This document shows, piece after piece, positions 9,529 through 18,768 of a stretch of DNA of 64,000 bases. Origin of the DNA: Hydrogenophaga sp. PBL-H3. GTDB taxonomy: Bacteria > Pseudomonadota > Gammaproteobacteria > Burkholderiales > Burkholderiaceae_C. Below the pieces are notes generated by a model. That model saw only the letters and a program-made list of their open reading frames with translations, did no database searches and had not been told where the DNA came from. The DNA is taken from contig NZ_CP044972.1 of the NCBI RefSeq assembly GCF_010104355.1, positions 1,736,001 to 1,800,000 on the forward strand, read 5' to 3'. Position numbers and translations under genes: made by a program. Numbering within the stretch: position 1 is the stretch's first letter; the number at the start of each line of letters is the position of its first letter.

Positions 9529-11274
9529 TCAGCGGCAGGAGAAGCTGGACGCGGTTTCCACCGGGCCCGTGCCCGTGTACTGCGCCACCGTGGGGTAGGC
9601 GCACAGCGGGCGGCTGCGGGTGGCCGACCAATCGGCCGGCAGCTCGGGGTTGGCGCCACCGGCGTTGCCCGCGCCGCGCGCGCTGGCGGTCACCGCTTGG
9701 GGTGCCACACCTTGCTCGACCCACTTCACCAGCGGGCCGAGCAGGTCGAACTGGTCGGTGGCCGGGCCACCGCTGCAGTGGTTCATGCCGGGCACCGGGA
9801 AGTAGCGCACGAAGTCGGCGGCTTTCCCGCCCTGCGAGCGGTTCACGCGCTCGACCCACTGGCGCGTGTCCTCGGCCGAGAAGATCGCATCGCTCACGCC
9901 GTGGTACAGCACCAGCTTGGCGCCGCGCGCGCGCAGTGGCAGCAGGTTGTCGGGCTTCTCGTGGCCGGGCGGGCCCATGAGCGAGAGGCCCGATTCGCGG
10001 TAGGTGTCGCTGGTGGTCGAGAGGGCGGGCAGCAGCGCGTCGATGTTGGCGCTGGCAACGTTCACCGGTGCGGCCGGCGGCGCGGTGAAAACGGTACCGA
10101 CCGAGAGCGGGTCCAGCGCCACGGCGTTGACGAACTTCCAGGTGGCCCAGTTGTTGCCGGCGATGCCGGTGTCGTGCGGGAAGGCGCTGTAGATGGCCTG
10201 GCCGTTGGCAGTCTTGCCGCCGGCTTGCACCTGCGCCAGGGTGTCCTTCTGCGCCGGCGTGAGGCAGGTGCCGTCGCGTGCGCCGCTGCAGGCGGGCACG
10301 TCTCGCACCACGTCGAAGGCGGCCTGGCAAGCCTGCGTGGCCTGGACCAGACCGTCCCGCAGGCCGTCGAGCGCGTCGCAGCGGTTGAGGACGGCGCGCG
10401 CCACGCTCTGGCGCTCCGGCGCGGTGAGGGCGCTGGCCAGATCGGGAATGTTCGCGTTGGGGTTGAGAGGGTGCTTCACCGTGGCGCCTGGTGTGGCCAG
10501 TGGTGTCCAGCGCTGAGCGCCCCAGAGCTGCGCCAGCGCCGCATTGGGCAGGCGGTAGCCGGGCGCGCCGATCAGGTAGCCGTCGTACTGGTCGCCCAGG
10601 CGGCTCGCGGCCACCAGGGCGTGGCGCCCACCGTTGGAGCACCCGCCGATGTAGGAGCGGTCCGGGCCCTTGCCGTAGGCCGAGGCGATCAGCGCCTTGG
10701 CCATGGGCGTGAGCTTGGCCACGGCCTGGTACCCGTAGTCCAGCCGCGCCTGCGGCTCCAGGCCGAAGTAGGGCGTCTGCGCGCCGGTGTGGCCGGCGTC
10801 GGAGCTGATCACCGCAAAGCCCTGCACCAGCGCGCCGGTGAGCGGGCCGCCGCCGAGCGCGCCCTCGGCCGGGCGCACCGCGCCGTCCAGGCCGCCGTTG
10901 CCTTGGTGGTAGAAGCGGCCGTTCCAGGCCTGCGGCAGGCGCATCTCGAAGCCGATCGCGTAGTCGCGTCCGTCGCTGCCCTTGCGCTTGTGCATCTGGC
11001 CCTTGACCAGGCAGTGCGCCGCCACCGGCTGGCCCGCCAGCACGAGGCCACCCGCGGCCACCGGGGCGGCGGAGTCGATGGTGGTCTGGTCGAAGCGGAA
11101 CTCGCTGGCCAGCGTGTCGCACTGTCGCAGGCTGGCGCCCACGGCGGGCGTGAGTGTGGCCGGTGCGCCGGTGCCGGTGCCCGGGCTGGTGCCGCAGGCG
11201 GTCAGAAGCAGGCCAAGTCCGAGTGACAGGCCCAGTCGGGTGGTGCGGGGGTCGCGACGCTGTGCTTTCTTCAT
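9529..11274 (-). CDS. Tannase/feruloyl esterase family alpha/beta-hydrolase, lipoprotein
   Basis: Predicted to hydrolyse ester-linked phenolic acids (feruloyl or galloyl esters) outside the cytoplasm. The protein has 581 residues. A lipoprotein signal ends in LLTAC with C27 as the lipidated cysteine. The nucleophile is S213 in GCSNGG; C212 next to it and the NHCSGG motif near residue 500 reproduce the CS-D-HC disulfide arrangement typical of the tannase family. It lies inside the hydroxycinnamate operon, 49 bases after livF and 4 bases before the acyl-CoA dehydrogenase. This fits release of ferulate-like acids near the cell surface followed by uptake. The exact ester substrate is unknown. Confidence 0.88.
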   Translation of the reverse strand: MKKAQRRDPRTTRLGLSLGLGLLLTACGTSPGTGTGAPATLTPAVGASLRQCDTLASEFRFDQTTIDSAAPVAAGGLVLAGQPVAAHCLVKGQMHKRKGSDGRDYAIGFEMRLPQAWNGRFYHQGNGGLDGAVRPAEGALGGGPLTGALVQGFAVISSDAGHTGAQTPYFGLEPQARLDYGYQAVAKLTPMAKALIASAYGKGPDRSYIGGCSNGGRHALVAASRLGDQYDGYLIGAPGYRLPNAALAQLWGAQRWTPLATPGATVKHPLNPNANIPDLASALTAPERQSVARAVLNRCDALDGLRDGLVQATQACQAAFDVVRDVPACSGARDGTCLTPAQKDTLAQVQAGGKTANGQAIYSAFPHDTGIAGNNWATWKFVNAVALDPLSVGTVFTAPPAAPVNVASANIDALLPALSTTSDTYRESGLSLMGPPGHEKPDNLLPLRARGAKLVLYHGVSDAIFSAEDTRQWVERVNRSQGGKAADFVRYFPVPGMNHCSGGPATDQFDLLGPLVKWVEQGVAPQAVTASARGAGNAGGANPELPADWSATRSRPLCAYPTVAQYTGTGPVETASSFSCR

Positions 11275-11323
11275 GCTTGTCTGCTCGGTGGGTGAGGTGC
11301 TCGGGTCGTCGGGGGGGCGTGGG

Positions 11324-12058
11324 TCAGGCGGCTTTTCGCGCGCTGCCCAGGTAGGTCTCGATCACGCGTGGGTCGCTGGCGAGTTCGCTGGCCGGGCCCT
11401 GGGCGCTGAGTTCGCCCATCTCCAGCACGTAGCCGTGGTCGGCCACCTGCAGCGCGGCGCGCGCGTTCTGCTCCACCAGCACGATGGTCACGCCGGTCTG
11501 GCGCAGGCGCTCGATGATGGCGAAGATCTCGCGCACGATCAGCGGCGCCAGACCCAGGCTGGGTTCGTCGAGCATGAGCAGGTCGGGGCTGGACATGAGC
11601 GCGCGGCCCACGGCCAACATCTGGCGTTCACCGCCCGAGAGCGTGCCGGCGAGCTGGGTGCGGCGCTCCTGCAGGCGCGGAAAGATGCTGTACACATCGT
11701 CGAGCGTGCTGCGCCATTTCGCATTGCCCAGGCGCATCTGGCGGAAACCGCCGAGCAGCAGGTTGTCTTCCACCGGCATGGTGCCGAAGAGTTCGCGCTT
11801 CTCGGGCACCAGTGCCATGCCGTTCATCACGCGCTCTTCGAGCGTGAGCGTGGTGATGTCCTGGCCGCGAAAGTTGATGACGCCCTGGCCAGGCAGGATG
11901 CCCATGAGCGTGTTGAGCAGCGTGGACTTGCCCGCGCCGTTGGGGCCGATGACGGTGATCACGCCGCCGGGCTGCGCCTCGATGTCGATGCCGTGCAGCA
12001 CCTCGGCGCGGCCGTAGCCGGCGCGCAGACCCTTGATCTGAAGAATGGGGTTGCTCAT
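11324..12058 (-). CDS. livF: Liv-type ABC transporter ATP-binding protein (LivF-like)
   Basis: A 244-residue ATPase of the branched-chain/aromatic-acid ABC importer family. Walker A is GPNGAGKS (about 40-47), the signature loop [15 protein letters not shown], and Walker [14 protein letters not shown]. The LivF subtype is shown by its short length and the [20 protein letters not shown] segment. It starts 1 base after the livM-livG fusion gene. In this operon the importer probably carries aromatic acids such as hydroxycinnamates rather than amino acids (inference from context). Confidence 0.93.
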   Translation of the reverse strand: MSNPILQIKGLRAGYGRAEVLHGIDIEAQPGGVITVIGPNGAGKSTLLNTLMGILPGQGVINFRGQDITTLTLEERVMNGMALVPEKRELFGTMPVEDNLLLGGFRQMRLGNAKWRSTLDDVYSIFPRLQERRTQLAGTLSGGERQMLAVGRALMSSPDLLMLDEPSLGLAPLIVREIFAIIERLRQTGVTIVLVEQNARAALQVADHGYVLEMGELSAQGPASELASDPRVIETYLGSARKAA

Positions 12059-12059
12059 T

Positions 12060-13829
12060 TCAATGCTCCGTGCCGAGGTAGGCCGCGCGCACCTTCGGGT
12101 CTTGCTGCACCTGCTCGGGTGGTCCCTGCGTGAGCAGGGTGCCGAATTCCATCACCACCAGGTGGTCGCAGATCTGCATCACCAGGTCCATGTCGTGTTC
12201 CACCAGCAGGATGCTCATGCCTTCTCCCTTGAGCTGGCGCAGCACACCGCCCAGGGCCAGCTTCTCCTGGTGGCGAAGGCCGGCGGCGGGTTCGTCGAGC
12301 AGCAGCAGGGTGGGGTCGGCGCACAGGGCGCGCGCGATCTCCATCAGGCGCTGCGGACCCATGGCCAGGTTGCCGGCCTGCTCGTGCAGGTAGGCCCCCA
12401 TGCCGATGCGCTCCAGCTGGCGCTGCGCTTCGCGGAACAGCTGCTTTTCCTCGCTGCGGTTGGCGCGCAGCATGGCGGGCAGCACGCCCTTGCGGCCGCG
12501 CGTGTGCGCGCCCAGCGCCACGTTCTCCAGCACCGTCATGTCCGGGATCATCTTGACGTGCTGGAAGGTGCGCGCCATGCCCAGCCGGGCGATCTCGCGC
12601 GATGGCTGGCCCACCACGTTGCCGCCCTGAAATTGCACCGCGCCACTGGTGGCCGGCAGCACGCCGGTGATGAGGTTGAAGGTGGTGGACTTGCCCGCGC
12701 CGTTGGGCCCGATCAGGCCCACGATCTGGCCGGCGTGGATCTGGAAGCTGATGTCGTTCACGGCGACCAGACCGCCGAACTGCATGCGCGCCTTCTGCAC
12801 GTCGAGCACCAGCGCACCGGTGGCGGGTTTGGCGCGCTCGGGCAGGGCGGCGGCGTCCTGCCAGTCGACCTTGCGCGGACGCTGCAGCAGGTTGCGCCCC
12901 ACCAGCGACCACAGGCCGTCGGGCAGGTACTTGAGCACCACGACGAGTGCGATGCCGAACACGATCACCTCGTAGCTGCCACTGGTGCCGATGAGTTTGG
13001 GCAACAGCACCTGCAGCTGGTCTTCGAGCACGCGGATCAGGCCGGCGCCGACGATGGCGCCCCACACATGGCCCACGCCTCCGATCACCGCCATGAACAG
13101 GTACTCGATGCCCATCTTCAGCCCGAAGGCCGAGGGGTTGACCGTGCGCTGGAAGTGCGCGAGCAGCCAGCCCGCCACCGAGGCGAACAGCGCCGCGAGC
13201 ACAAAGATGGTGACCTTGTAGCGGAAGGTGCTGATGCCCATGGCCTCGGCCATCTGCGAGCCGCCCTTGAGCGAGCGGATGGCGCGACCGGGGCGCGAAT
13301 CCAGCAGGTGCAGCAACGCGGCGGCGAAGGCCAGCAGGATCACCCAGGTCAGCACGAAGAAGGCGCGGCCCTGGCCGATGTCGAAACCGGCGATGCTCAG
13401 GCTCTGGATGCCGAGCAAGCCGTCGTACTTGCCCAGCGCTTCGAGGTTGCCCATGAGGTAGTAGAGCGACAGGCCCCAGGCTATGGTTGCCAGCGGCAAG
13501 TAATGGCCCGACATGCGCAGCGTGATCAGGCCCACCAGCAGCGCGCTGGCGGCGGTCAGGCCCATGCCGATGAACAGCGTGATCCAGGGCGAGAGGCCGG
13601 TGTTGAGCGTGAGCCAGGCTGTGGTGTAGGCACCGATGCCCACAAACGCCGCCTGGCCGAACGAGGTGAGGCCACCCACGCCGGTGAGCAGCACCAGGCC
13701 CATCACCGTCATGCTGTACATGCCGATGTAGTTGAGCTGGGCGATCCAGAAATCGGGCAGGGGCAGCACGGCGACCAAGGGAATGGCCAGGGCCAGAATC
13801 AGCAGGCCGATGTTTTGCAGCTTCGGCAT
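12060..13829 (-). CDS. Fused Liv-type ABC permease and ATP-binding protein (LivM-LivG)
   Basis: One 589-residue polypeptide joins two subunits that are separate in the classical Liv system. Residues about 1-320 are a LivM permease, with multiple hydrophobic helices and the [21 protein letters not shown] motif. A charged linker ([17 protein letters not shown]) leads to a LivG ATPase (about 345-589) with Walker [10 protein letters not shown] and Walker [13 protein letters not shown], plus the LivG-specific C-terminal [17 protein letters not shown]. Such LivM-G fusions occur in Betaproteobacteria. It lies 1 base after livH and 1 base before livF. Confidence 0.93.
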   Translation of the reverse strand: MPKLQNIGLLILALAIPLVAVLPLPDFWIAQLNYIGMYSMTVMGLVLLTGVGGLTSFGQAAFVGIGAYTTAWLTLNTGLSPWITLFIGMGLTAASALLVGLITLRMSGHYLPLATIAWGLSLYYLMGNLEALGKYDGLLGIQSLSIAGFDIGQGRAFFVLTWVILLAFAAALLHLLDSRPGRAIRSLKGGSQMAEAMGISTFRYKVTIFVLAALFASVAGWLLAHFQRTVNPSAFGLKMGIEYLFMAVIGGVGHVWGAIVGAGLIRVLEDQLQVLLPKLIGTSGSYEVIVFGIALVVVLKYLPDGLWSLVGRNLLQRPRKVDWQDAAALPERAKPATGALVLDVQKARMQFGGLVAVNDISFQIHAGQIVGLIGPNGAGKSTTFNLITGVLPATSGAVQFQGGNVVGQPSREIARLGMARTFQHVKMIPDMTVLENVALGAHTRGRKGVLPAMLRANRSEEKQLFREAQRQLERIGMGAYLHEQAGNLAMGPQRLMEIARALCADPTLLLLDEPAAGLRHQEKLALGGVLRQLKGEGMSILLVEHDMDLVMQICDHLVVMEFGTLLTQGPPEQVQQDPKVRAAYLGTEH

Positions 13830-13830
13830 G

Positions 13831-14871
13831 TCAGTGGTCCTCGTCGGAGTGTTTGCTGCTCAGGGATCTGAACAGGAGGACGGGAAGAATCAGCGTGAAC
13901 ACGATCACTTCCTTGAAAGCGCTGGCCCAGAACGAGCCGAAGGCCTCGATCACGCCCACGAACAGGGCGGCGACCAGCGCGCCGGGGTAGCTGGCGAGAC
14001 CCGCGGCCACGGCGGCCACGAAGCCCTTGAGGCCGATCAGGAAACCCGAGTCGTAGAACACCGTGGTGGTCGGACCGATCAACAGGCCCGAGAGCGCACC
14101 GATGAAAGCCGCCATGGTGAAGGTGAGCTGGCCCGAAGCCTGCGACGAGATGCCCATGAGGCGCGCGCCGGTGCGGTTGACGGCGGTGGCGCGCAGCGCC
14201 TTGCCGCGCAGCGAGCGCTCGAAGTAGAGCCACAGCAGCACGATCAGCGCGATGGTGGCCAGCGCGGTGATGATGGCCTGGCCTGAGAGCATGACCGGGC
14301 CGATTTGAAAACGCGCGTCCCAGAACGCCGGGTTGCGGAAGCCCTCGGCGCCGAAGAACAGCAGACCCAGACCGGTCATGGCGAAGTGCACGCCGACCGA
14401 GACGATCAGCAGCACCAGCGGCGTGGCGCTCTCCAGCGACTGGTAGGCCACGCGGTAGACCAACGGGCCATACACGGTGACGATGGCCACGCTGAGCGCG
14501 GCTTGCACGGCCAGCGGAAACTGCTGCGGCGCAGCCCAGATGGCGATGGCCGAAACCACCAGCGGCGCGATCAGCATGCGCCCCGCAGCCTTGGCGGCCA
14601 CGAGCGCGTTGCGGTGGTGCTGCCAGCGGCCCGAGAGCTCCATGAGCGCAGCCACACCGGCCAGGATCAGCAGTAGCCACACGGTGCCGGGCACCTTGCC
14701 GGTTTGAAAAATGGCCAGGGTGAGCGCGCCATACGCGACGAACTCGCCCTGGGGGATGAAGATGACCCGCGTGACGGTGAACACCAGCACGGTGGCCAGG
14801 CCCAGGAGCGCGTACACCGCGCCGTTGGTCAAACCGTCCAGCAACAAAATGCTGGCAATGGAGAAATCCAT
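13831..14871 (-). CDS. livH: Liv-type ABC transporter permease (LivH-like)
   Basis: A 346-residue integral membrane permease. It starts [29 protein letters not shown], the characteristic LivH N-terminus, and carries about eight hydrophobic helices. The [19 protein letters not shown] stretch is the cytoplasmic EAA-like loop that contacts the ATPases. It is separated from the upstream binding-protein gene by 254 bases rich in hairpin repeats and is otherwise co-directional with it. Confidence 0.92.
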   Translation of the reverse strand: MDFSIASILLLDGLTNGAVYALLGLATVLVFTVTRVIFIPQGEFVAYGALTLAIFQTGKVPGTVWLLLILAGVAALMELSGRWQHHRNALVAAKAAGRMLIAPLVVSAIAIWAAPQQFPLAVQAALSVAIVTVYGPLVYRVAYQSLESATPLVLLIVSVGVHFAMTGLGLLFFGAEGFRNPAFWDARFQIGPVMLSGQAIITALATIALIVLLWLYFERSLRGKALRATAVNRTGARLMGISSQASGQLTFTMAAFIGALSGLLIGPTTTVFYDSGFLIGLKGFVAAVAAGLASYPGALVAALFVGVIEAFGSFWASAFKEVIVFTLILPVLLFRSLSSKHSDEDH

Positions 14872-14955
14872 AAAAGCCTAACGAGAAAGGAAAGGGCGAA
14901 AAAAACTCAAACGGCGACGCACAAAGGCTTTCCAAGAGAGACCCCTTCGCGCTTG

Positions 14956-15118
14956 CCCCTCACCCCAGCCCTCTCCCCAGAGGGGCGAGGGAGCCAGAAG
15001 ACATCGCACCGCACAACGTGCCTTGAACCAGAGACACCGCGGGTCCGGCTCCGCCGGCCCCAGGTGTCGCCCCCCTCCCGCCGCAGGCGAGAGAGGGGGG
15101 TGCCGCGAAGCGGCGCGG
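14956..15118. repeat. Cluster of hairpin-forming GC-rich repeats between livK and livH
   Basis: The first unit is an imperfect palindrome CCCTCACCCC (14957-14966) with GGGGCGAGGG (14982-14991). The second pairs CCCCCCTC near 15070 with GAGAGGGGGG near 15091-15100, with a nested GCC/GGC stem. A third small hairpin, GCCGC-GAA-GCGGC, is near 15102-15114. The rest of the 254-base gap shows no gene. On the minus-strand mRNA these hairpins follow the livK stop codon and could protect its 3' end. Confidence 0.7.
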
Positions 15119-15125
15119 GGGGTGC

Positions 15126-16259
15126 TTACTCCACTTTGAACTTGCCGTCGACGACCTTGAGCATCACGCCGGTTTCGTTGGTGAAGCCCCAATGGTCCGA
15201 CGGCGTCCAGTTCATCACGCCGTGCGCGAACACGGTGCGGCCCATGGTTTCCATGCTGTCGCGCAGCGCGGCGCGGAACTCGGGCGTGCCGGGCTTGCCC
15301 TTCTTCAGCGCCATCGGGATCACCTTCTCCAGCGTGATCTGCGCGTCGTAGGCGTGGCCGGCGAACTGGTTGCGCAGGCCGGCGCCGACCGCCTTCTCGT
15401 ACTTCTGCACGAAGTCGATCGCCACCGCCTTGGACGGGTGGCTGTCTGGCAACTGCTCTGCGATCACGGCCGGGCCGGAGACCACGAACGCGCCCTCGAC
15501 GGCCTTGCCGCCCACGCGCATCAGGTCTTGCGTGGCCGCGGCGTGGGTCTGGTAGATCTTGCCCTTGAAGCCGCGCTCGACCATGGCCATGTGCGGCATG
15601 GCCGCACCACTGCCCGAGGCCACGATCAGCACCGCGTCAGGGTTGGCCGAGGTGATCTTGAGGGCCTGTGGCGTCACGCTGGTGTCGGTGCGCGCGAAGC
15701 GCTCGGTGGCCACCACCTTGATGCCGGCCTTCTCCAGCAGCGGCGCGCTTTCTTTCAGCCACTGCTCGCCATAGGCGTCGGTGTAGCCCAGGAAGCCGAT
15801 GGTCTTGATGCCTTGTTTCTTCATGTGCTCGACCATGGCGTGGCCCATCACGGTGTTGGACTGCGGCAGGCGGAACACCCACTTGTCCTTGCCCGGTGGC
15901 AGGCCGACCGGCGAACCGGTGAGCTGCACCGTGCCGGCTTCGGTCGCGATGTCGCTCATGGCGGCGGCCACAGCCGTGATGCACGAGCCGATGATCATGT
16001 CGACCTTGTCTTCGGTCACGAAGCGGCGCGCGTTGGCAGCGCCCTTGCCCGGGTCGGTCGCGTCGTCCAGGATGATCAGGTTGACCTTCTCGCCACCGAT
16101 GGTCTGCGGGAACAGCTTGAACTGGTTCTGCATCGGGATGCCCAGGCCGGAGCCGGGCCCGGTGAGCGCCAGGCTCACGCCGATGTTGATGTCGGCCAGG
16201 GCAGCGGTGCTGCTCAGGGCTGTGATGGCCAGGGCAACGAGGGTCTTGACGGCTTTCAT
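15126..16259 (-). CDS. ABC transporter substrate-binding protein, Liv/aromatic-acid type
   Basis: A 377-residue periplasmic type-1 binding protein. The Sec signal peptide is MKAVKTLVALAITALSSTAALA, and the mature protein begins DINIGVSLALTGPGSGLG. Related binding proteins of this fold (for example CouP of Rhodopseudomonas) bind p-coumarate and ferulate. Its position between the beta-oxidation genes and the livH-livMG-livF genes makes hydroxycinnamates the likely ligand. That ligand assignment is inference. It starts 54 bases after the thioesterase gene. Confidence 0.9.
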   Translation of the reverse strand: MKAVKTLVALAITALSSTAALADINIGVSLALTGPGSGLGIPMQNQFKLFPQTIGGEKVNLIILDDATDPGKGAANARRFVTEDKVDMIIGSCITAVAAAMSDIATEAGTVQLTGSPVGLPPGKDKWVFRLPQSNTVMGHAMVEHMKKQGIKTIGFLGYTDAYGEQWLKESAPLLEKAGIKVVATERFARTDTSVTPQALKITSANPDAVLIVASGSGAAMPHMAMVERGFKGKIYQTHAAATQDLMRVGGKAVEGAFVVSGPAVIAEQLPDSHPSKAVAIDFVQKYEKAVGAGLRNQFAGHAYDAQITLEKVIPMALKKGKPGTPEFRAALRDSMETMGRTVFAHGVMNWTPSDHWGFTNETGVMLKVVDGKFKVE

Positions 16260-16313
16260 GGGATGTCTCCTTCGGGGTGGTTGGGAAAGGGCTGGGTAAG
16301 GATCAGTTGGCCA

Positions 16314-16733
16314 TCAAGTGCACAGTGCCTTGATGTCCTCGGGCACGGGAATGGCCTTGATGCGGTCGGGTGCCTCGGGCGGGTGGATCACGAAGGCGCG
16401 CGTCTCGCTGCCTTCGCACAACACGTCATCGCCGCGTTTGACCACATGCTTGTGCATGAAGACCTTCTCGCGCCATTCGGTCACGCTGGTGTGGATCTGC
16501 AGGCGTTCGCCGTAGGTGGCGGGGCGCATGAACTTGGTGTGGATTTCCAGCAGCGGCGTGCCGACGATGCCGCGTGTCTTGACCAGCTCGCGCCAGGGCG
16601 GCACACCGTTTTTCACGAAGAAGTTCAGCGAAGATGCGTCCATCCACTTCGAGAAGTTGGGGAAGAACACGATGCCGGCCGGGTCACAGTCGCCGAACAT
16701 CACCTCCACTTCGTACACGACAACTTTGCTCAT
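16314..16733 (-). CDS. Acyl-CoA thioesterase, 4-hydroxybenzoyl-CoA thioesterase family
   Basis: A 139-residue single hot-dog domain. The motif FGDCDPAGIVFFPNF (about residues 11-25) contains the catalytic Asp and the DPxGIV signature of 4-hydroxybenzoyl-CoA thioesterases. In this operon it would hydrolyse an aroyl-CoA such as vanilloyl-CoA or 4-hydroxybenzoyl-CoA to the free acid, handing vanillate to VanAB. The start at 16733 overlaps the stop of the SDR gene (ATGA), a sign of translational coupling. A long in-frame upstream extension to 16940 is rejected because it lies inside the SDR gene. Confidence 0.88.
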   Translation of the reverse strand: MSKVVVYEVEVMFGDCDPAGIVFFPNFSKWMDASSLNFFVKNGVPPWRELVKTRGIVGTPLLEIHTKFMRPATYGERLQIHTSVTEWREKVFMHKHVVKRGDDVLCEGSETRAFVIHPPEAPDRIKAIPVPEDIKALCT

Positions 16734-17494
16734 CGGGGGGCCATCCGCAGGGCGCCATCCAGACGAATGACTTCGCCGTTCAGGTGGGTGTTGGTGACGA
16801 TGTGCGCGGCCAGTGCGGCGAACTCCTCGGGCTTGCCCAGGCGCGGCGGGAACGGGATGCTCGCCGCCAGCGAGGCCTGCACCGGCTCGGGCAGGGTGCG
16901 CATGAGCGGCGTGCTGAACAGGCCGGGCGCAATGGTGCACACGCGGATGCCGTGTTGCGCCAGATCGCGCGCCATCGGCAGCGTCATGCCCACCAGGCCA
17001 CCCTTGGACGCGCTGTAGGCCTGCTGGCCCACCTGGCCGTCGAACGCGGCCACGCTGGCGGTGAACACCATCACGCCGCGCTCACCGTCTTCCAGCGGTT
17101 CCAGCTTCGCGCAGGCGGCGGCGAACAGGCGGCTGGCGTTGTAGGTGCCAATGAGGTTGACCGTGACCACCTTGGCAAAGTCTTCCAGCGGCGCGGCCGA
17201 GCCGTCTTTGCCCACCACGCGCTTGGCGCTGCCGATGCCGGCGATGTTCATGAGGATGCGGGCCGGGCCGTGGGCAGCCTCAGCGGCGTCCATGGCGGCC
17301 TGCAGGCTCTCGGTGTTGGTGATGTCGCAATGGCAGGCAATGCCGTTGATCTCGCCGGCCACGCGTTTGGCGTTGTCCAGGTTCACGTCGAGCACGGCGA
17401 CTTTGGCGCCCAGGCGCGCGAGTTCGCGCGCGGTGGCTTCGCCGAGGCCCGAGCCACCGCCGGTGACGAGGGCGGCATGTCCTTGAATGTTCAT
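16730..17494 (-). CDS. SDR 3-hydroxyacyl-CoA dehydrogenase
   Basis: A 254-residue short-chain dehydrogenase related to type-II 3-hydroxyacyl-CoA dehydrogenases (HSD17B10-like). The NAD-binding site is TGGGSGLG (10-17), and D39 in VLDVN favours NAD over NADP. The catalytic S in STASVAA and the YSASKGG Tyr/Lys pair are present. It would oxidise the 3-hydroxy-3-(hydroxyphenyl)propionyl-CoA intermediate to the 3-oxo form. It lies between the thiolase gene (16 bases upstream) and the overlapping thioesterase gene. A paralogue, about half identical by eye, is at 58072-58830. Confidence 0.9.
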   Translation of the reverse strand: MNIQGHAALVTGGGSGLGEATARELARLGAKVAVLDVNLDNAKRVAGEINGIACHCDITNTESLQAAMDAAEAAHGPARILMNIAGIGSAKRVVGKDGSAAPLEDFAKVVTVNLIGTYNASRLFAAACAKLEPLEDGERGVMVFTASVAAFDGQVGQQAYSASKGGLVGMTLPMARDLAQHGIRVCTIAPGLFSTPLMRTLPEPVQASLAASIPFPPRLGKPEEFAALAAHIVTNTHLNGEVIRLDGALRMAPR

Positions 17495-17510
17495 GGTGTT
17501 CTCCTTGTGT

Positions 17511-18758
17511 TCATGCGTTCTGGTTTTCGATGAGAAGGGCCATGCCCTGGCCGCCGCCCACGCAGGCGCTGGCGATGCCGTAGCGCTGGCCGCTGCGCTG
17601 CAGCTCGCGCGCCAGCGTGAGCGTGAGGCGCACGCCGGTGGCGGCGAGTGGGTGGCCCAGTGCGATGGCGCCGCCGTTGACGTTGAGGCGGTCTAGGTCC
17701 ATGCCCAGTTCGCGCGCCACGGCGAGTGTTTGTGCGCCCTGTGCTTCGTTCACCTCGAAGCGGGCGATGTCGGCCAGCTTCAGGCCGGTGCGCTCCAGCA
17801 GCAGGCGGATGGCGGGCGCCGGGCCGATGCCCATGATTTCGGGCGGCACGCCCACGGCCGATGCAGCAACCACGCGGGCCAGCGGTTGCTTGCCGTTGGC
17901 CTTCGCGTAACTTCCTGACGCCACCACGCAAGCCGCGGCCGCGTCCACCAGCGCCGAGCTGTTGCCACCGGTCTGCACGCCGCCTTCAAACACCGCGCGC
18001 AGCTTGGCCAGCACCTCCACCGGTGAGACGCGCGGGTGGGTGTCGGCCGCCACCTCGGCTGCTTTGCCTTGCAGCTTGATGCCACGCGGCTTGTAGCCGG
18101 CGAGTTCGAACTTCTCGCTGACCACCGGCACGATCTCACCCGCTAGGAAACCGCTCTCCTGCGCGGCCACGGCCTTGGCGAAGGAGGCTGATGCGAATGC
18201 GTCCACTTCCTCGCGCGTGATGCCGTATTGCTTCGCGAGGTTCTCGGCGGTCTGGATCATGTTGATGCCGGCCGCCGGGTCTTTGAGCGCTTCCCACATG
18301 TAGTCCTTGAAGCCCACGGGTGCGCCGAGCTTGAAGCCGGTGCGGTGGTCGAAGGCGGCAATCGGGTTGCGCGTCATGTTCTCGGTGCCCACCACCAGCG
18401 CGGCATCGCACGCGCCGCCCTGGATGTGTTCACCGGCCTGGCGGAACAGCTCGAAGCCGGTGCCGCAGATGCGCTGCGCCATGATGGCTGGCACTTCCAC
18501 CGGAACACCGGCGTACAGGCCGATGTGGCGCGGCAGGAAGAACTGGTCGAAGTCGCCGGGCGCCATGTTGCCCGCGATTACCGAGCCGATGTGCTCGCCC
18601 GGCACGCCGGCGCGCTCCAGCGCCGCGCGCGCGGCCTTGATGCCGAGGTCGGTGGGCGAGATGTGACCGAGCGCGCCACAGTAGTCCACCATGGGGGTGC
18701 GCACGCCGGCCAGCAGCCAGACGTCGTCGAAGGCGTTGAAGAATCCGCGGGTTGCCAT
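17511..18758 (-). CDS. Thiolase (acetyl-CoA C-acyltransferase)
   Basis: A 415-residue thiolase. The nucleophile is C98 in RICGTGFELF, followed by GGAIALGHPLAATG (active-site His) and SACVGGGQGMA (second Cys) near the C-terminus. Degradative thiolases cleave 3-oxoacyl-CoA with CoA. Here it would yield acetyl-CoA plus an aroyl-CoA, the last step of side-chain beta-oxidation. The start at 18758 (MATRGFFNAF) was chosen; the in-frame upstream extension runs into the CoA-ligase gene. It starts 10 bases after the feruloyl-CoA synthase stop. Confidence 0.92.
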   Translation of the reverse strand: MATRGFFNAFDDVWLLAGVRTPMVDYCGALGHISPTDLGIKAARAALERAGVPGEHIGSVIAGNMAPGDFDQFFLPRHIGLYAGVPVEVPAIMAQRICGTGFELFRQAGEHIQGGACDAALVVGTENMTRNPIAAFDHRTGFKLGAPVGFKDYMWEALKDPAAGINMIQTAENLAKQYGITREEVDAFASASFAKAVAAQESGFLAGEIVPVVSEKFELAGYKPRGIKLQGKAAEVAADTHPRVSPVEVLAKLRAVFEGGVQTGGNSSALVDAAAACVVASGSYAKANGKQPLARVVAASAVGVPPEIMGIGPAPAIRLLLERTGLKLADIARFEVNEAQGAQTLAVARELGMDLDRLNVNGGAIALGHPLAATGVRLTLTLARELQRSGQRYGIASACVGGGQGMALLIENQNA

Positions 18759-18768
18759 GGGAGTCTCT

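Noticed and set aside
16734-16940. 69-codon upstream extension of the thioesterase
   Set aside because: It lies wholly within the SDR gene in another frame; the hot-dog domain starts at MSKVVVYEVE with an ATGA overlap.
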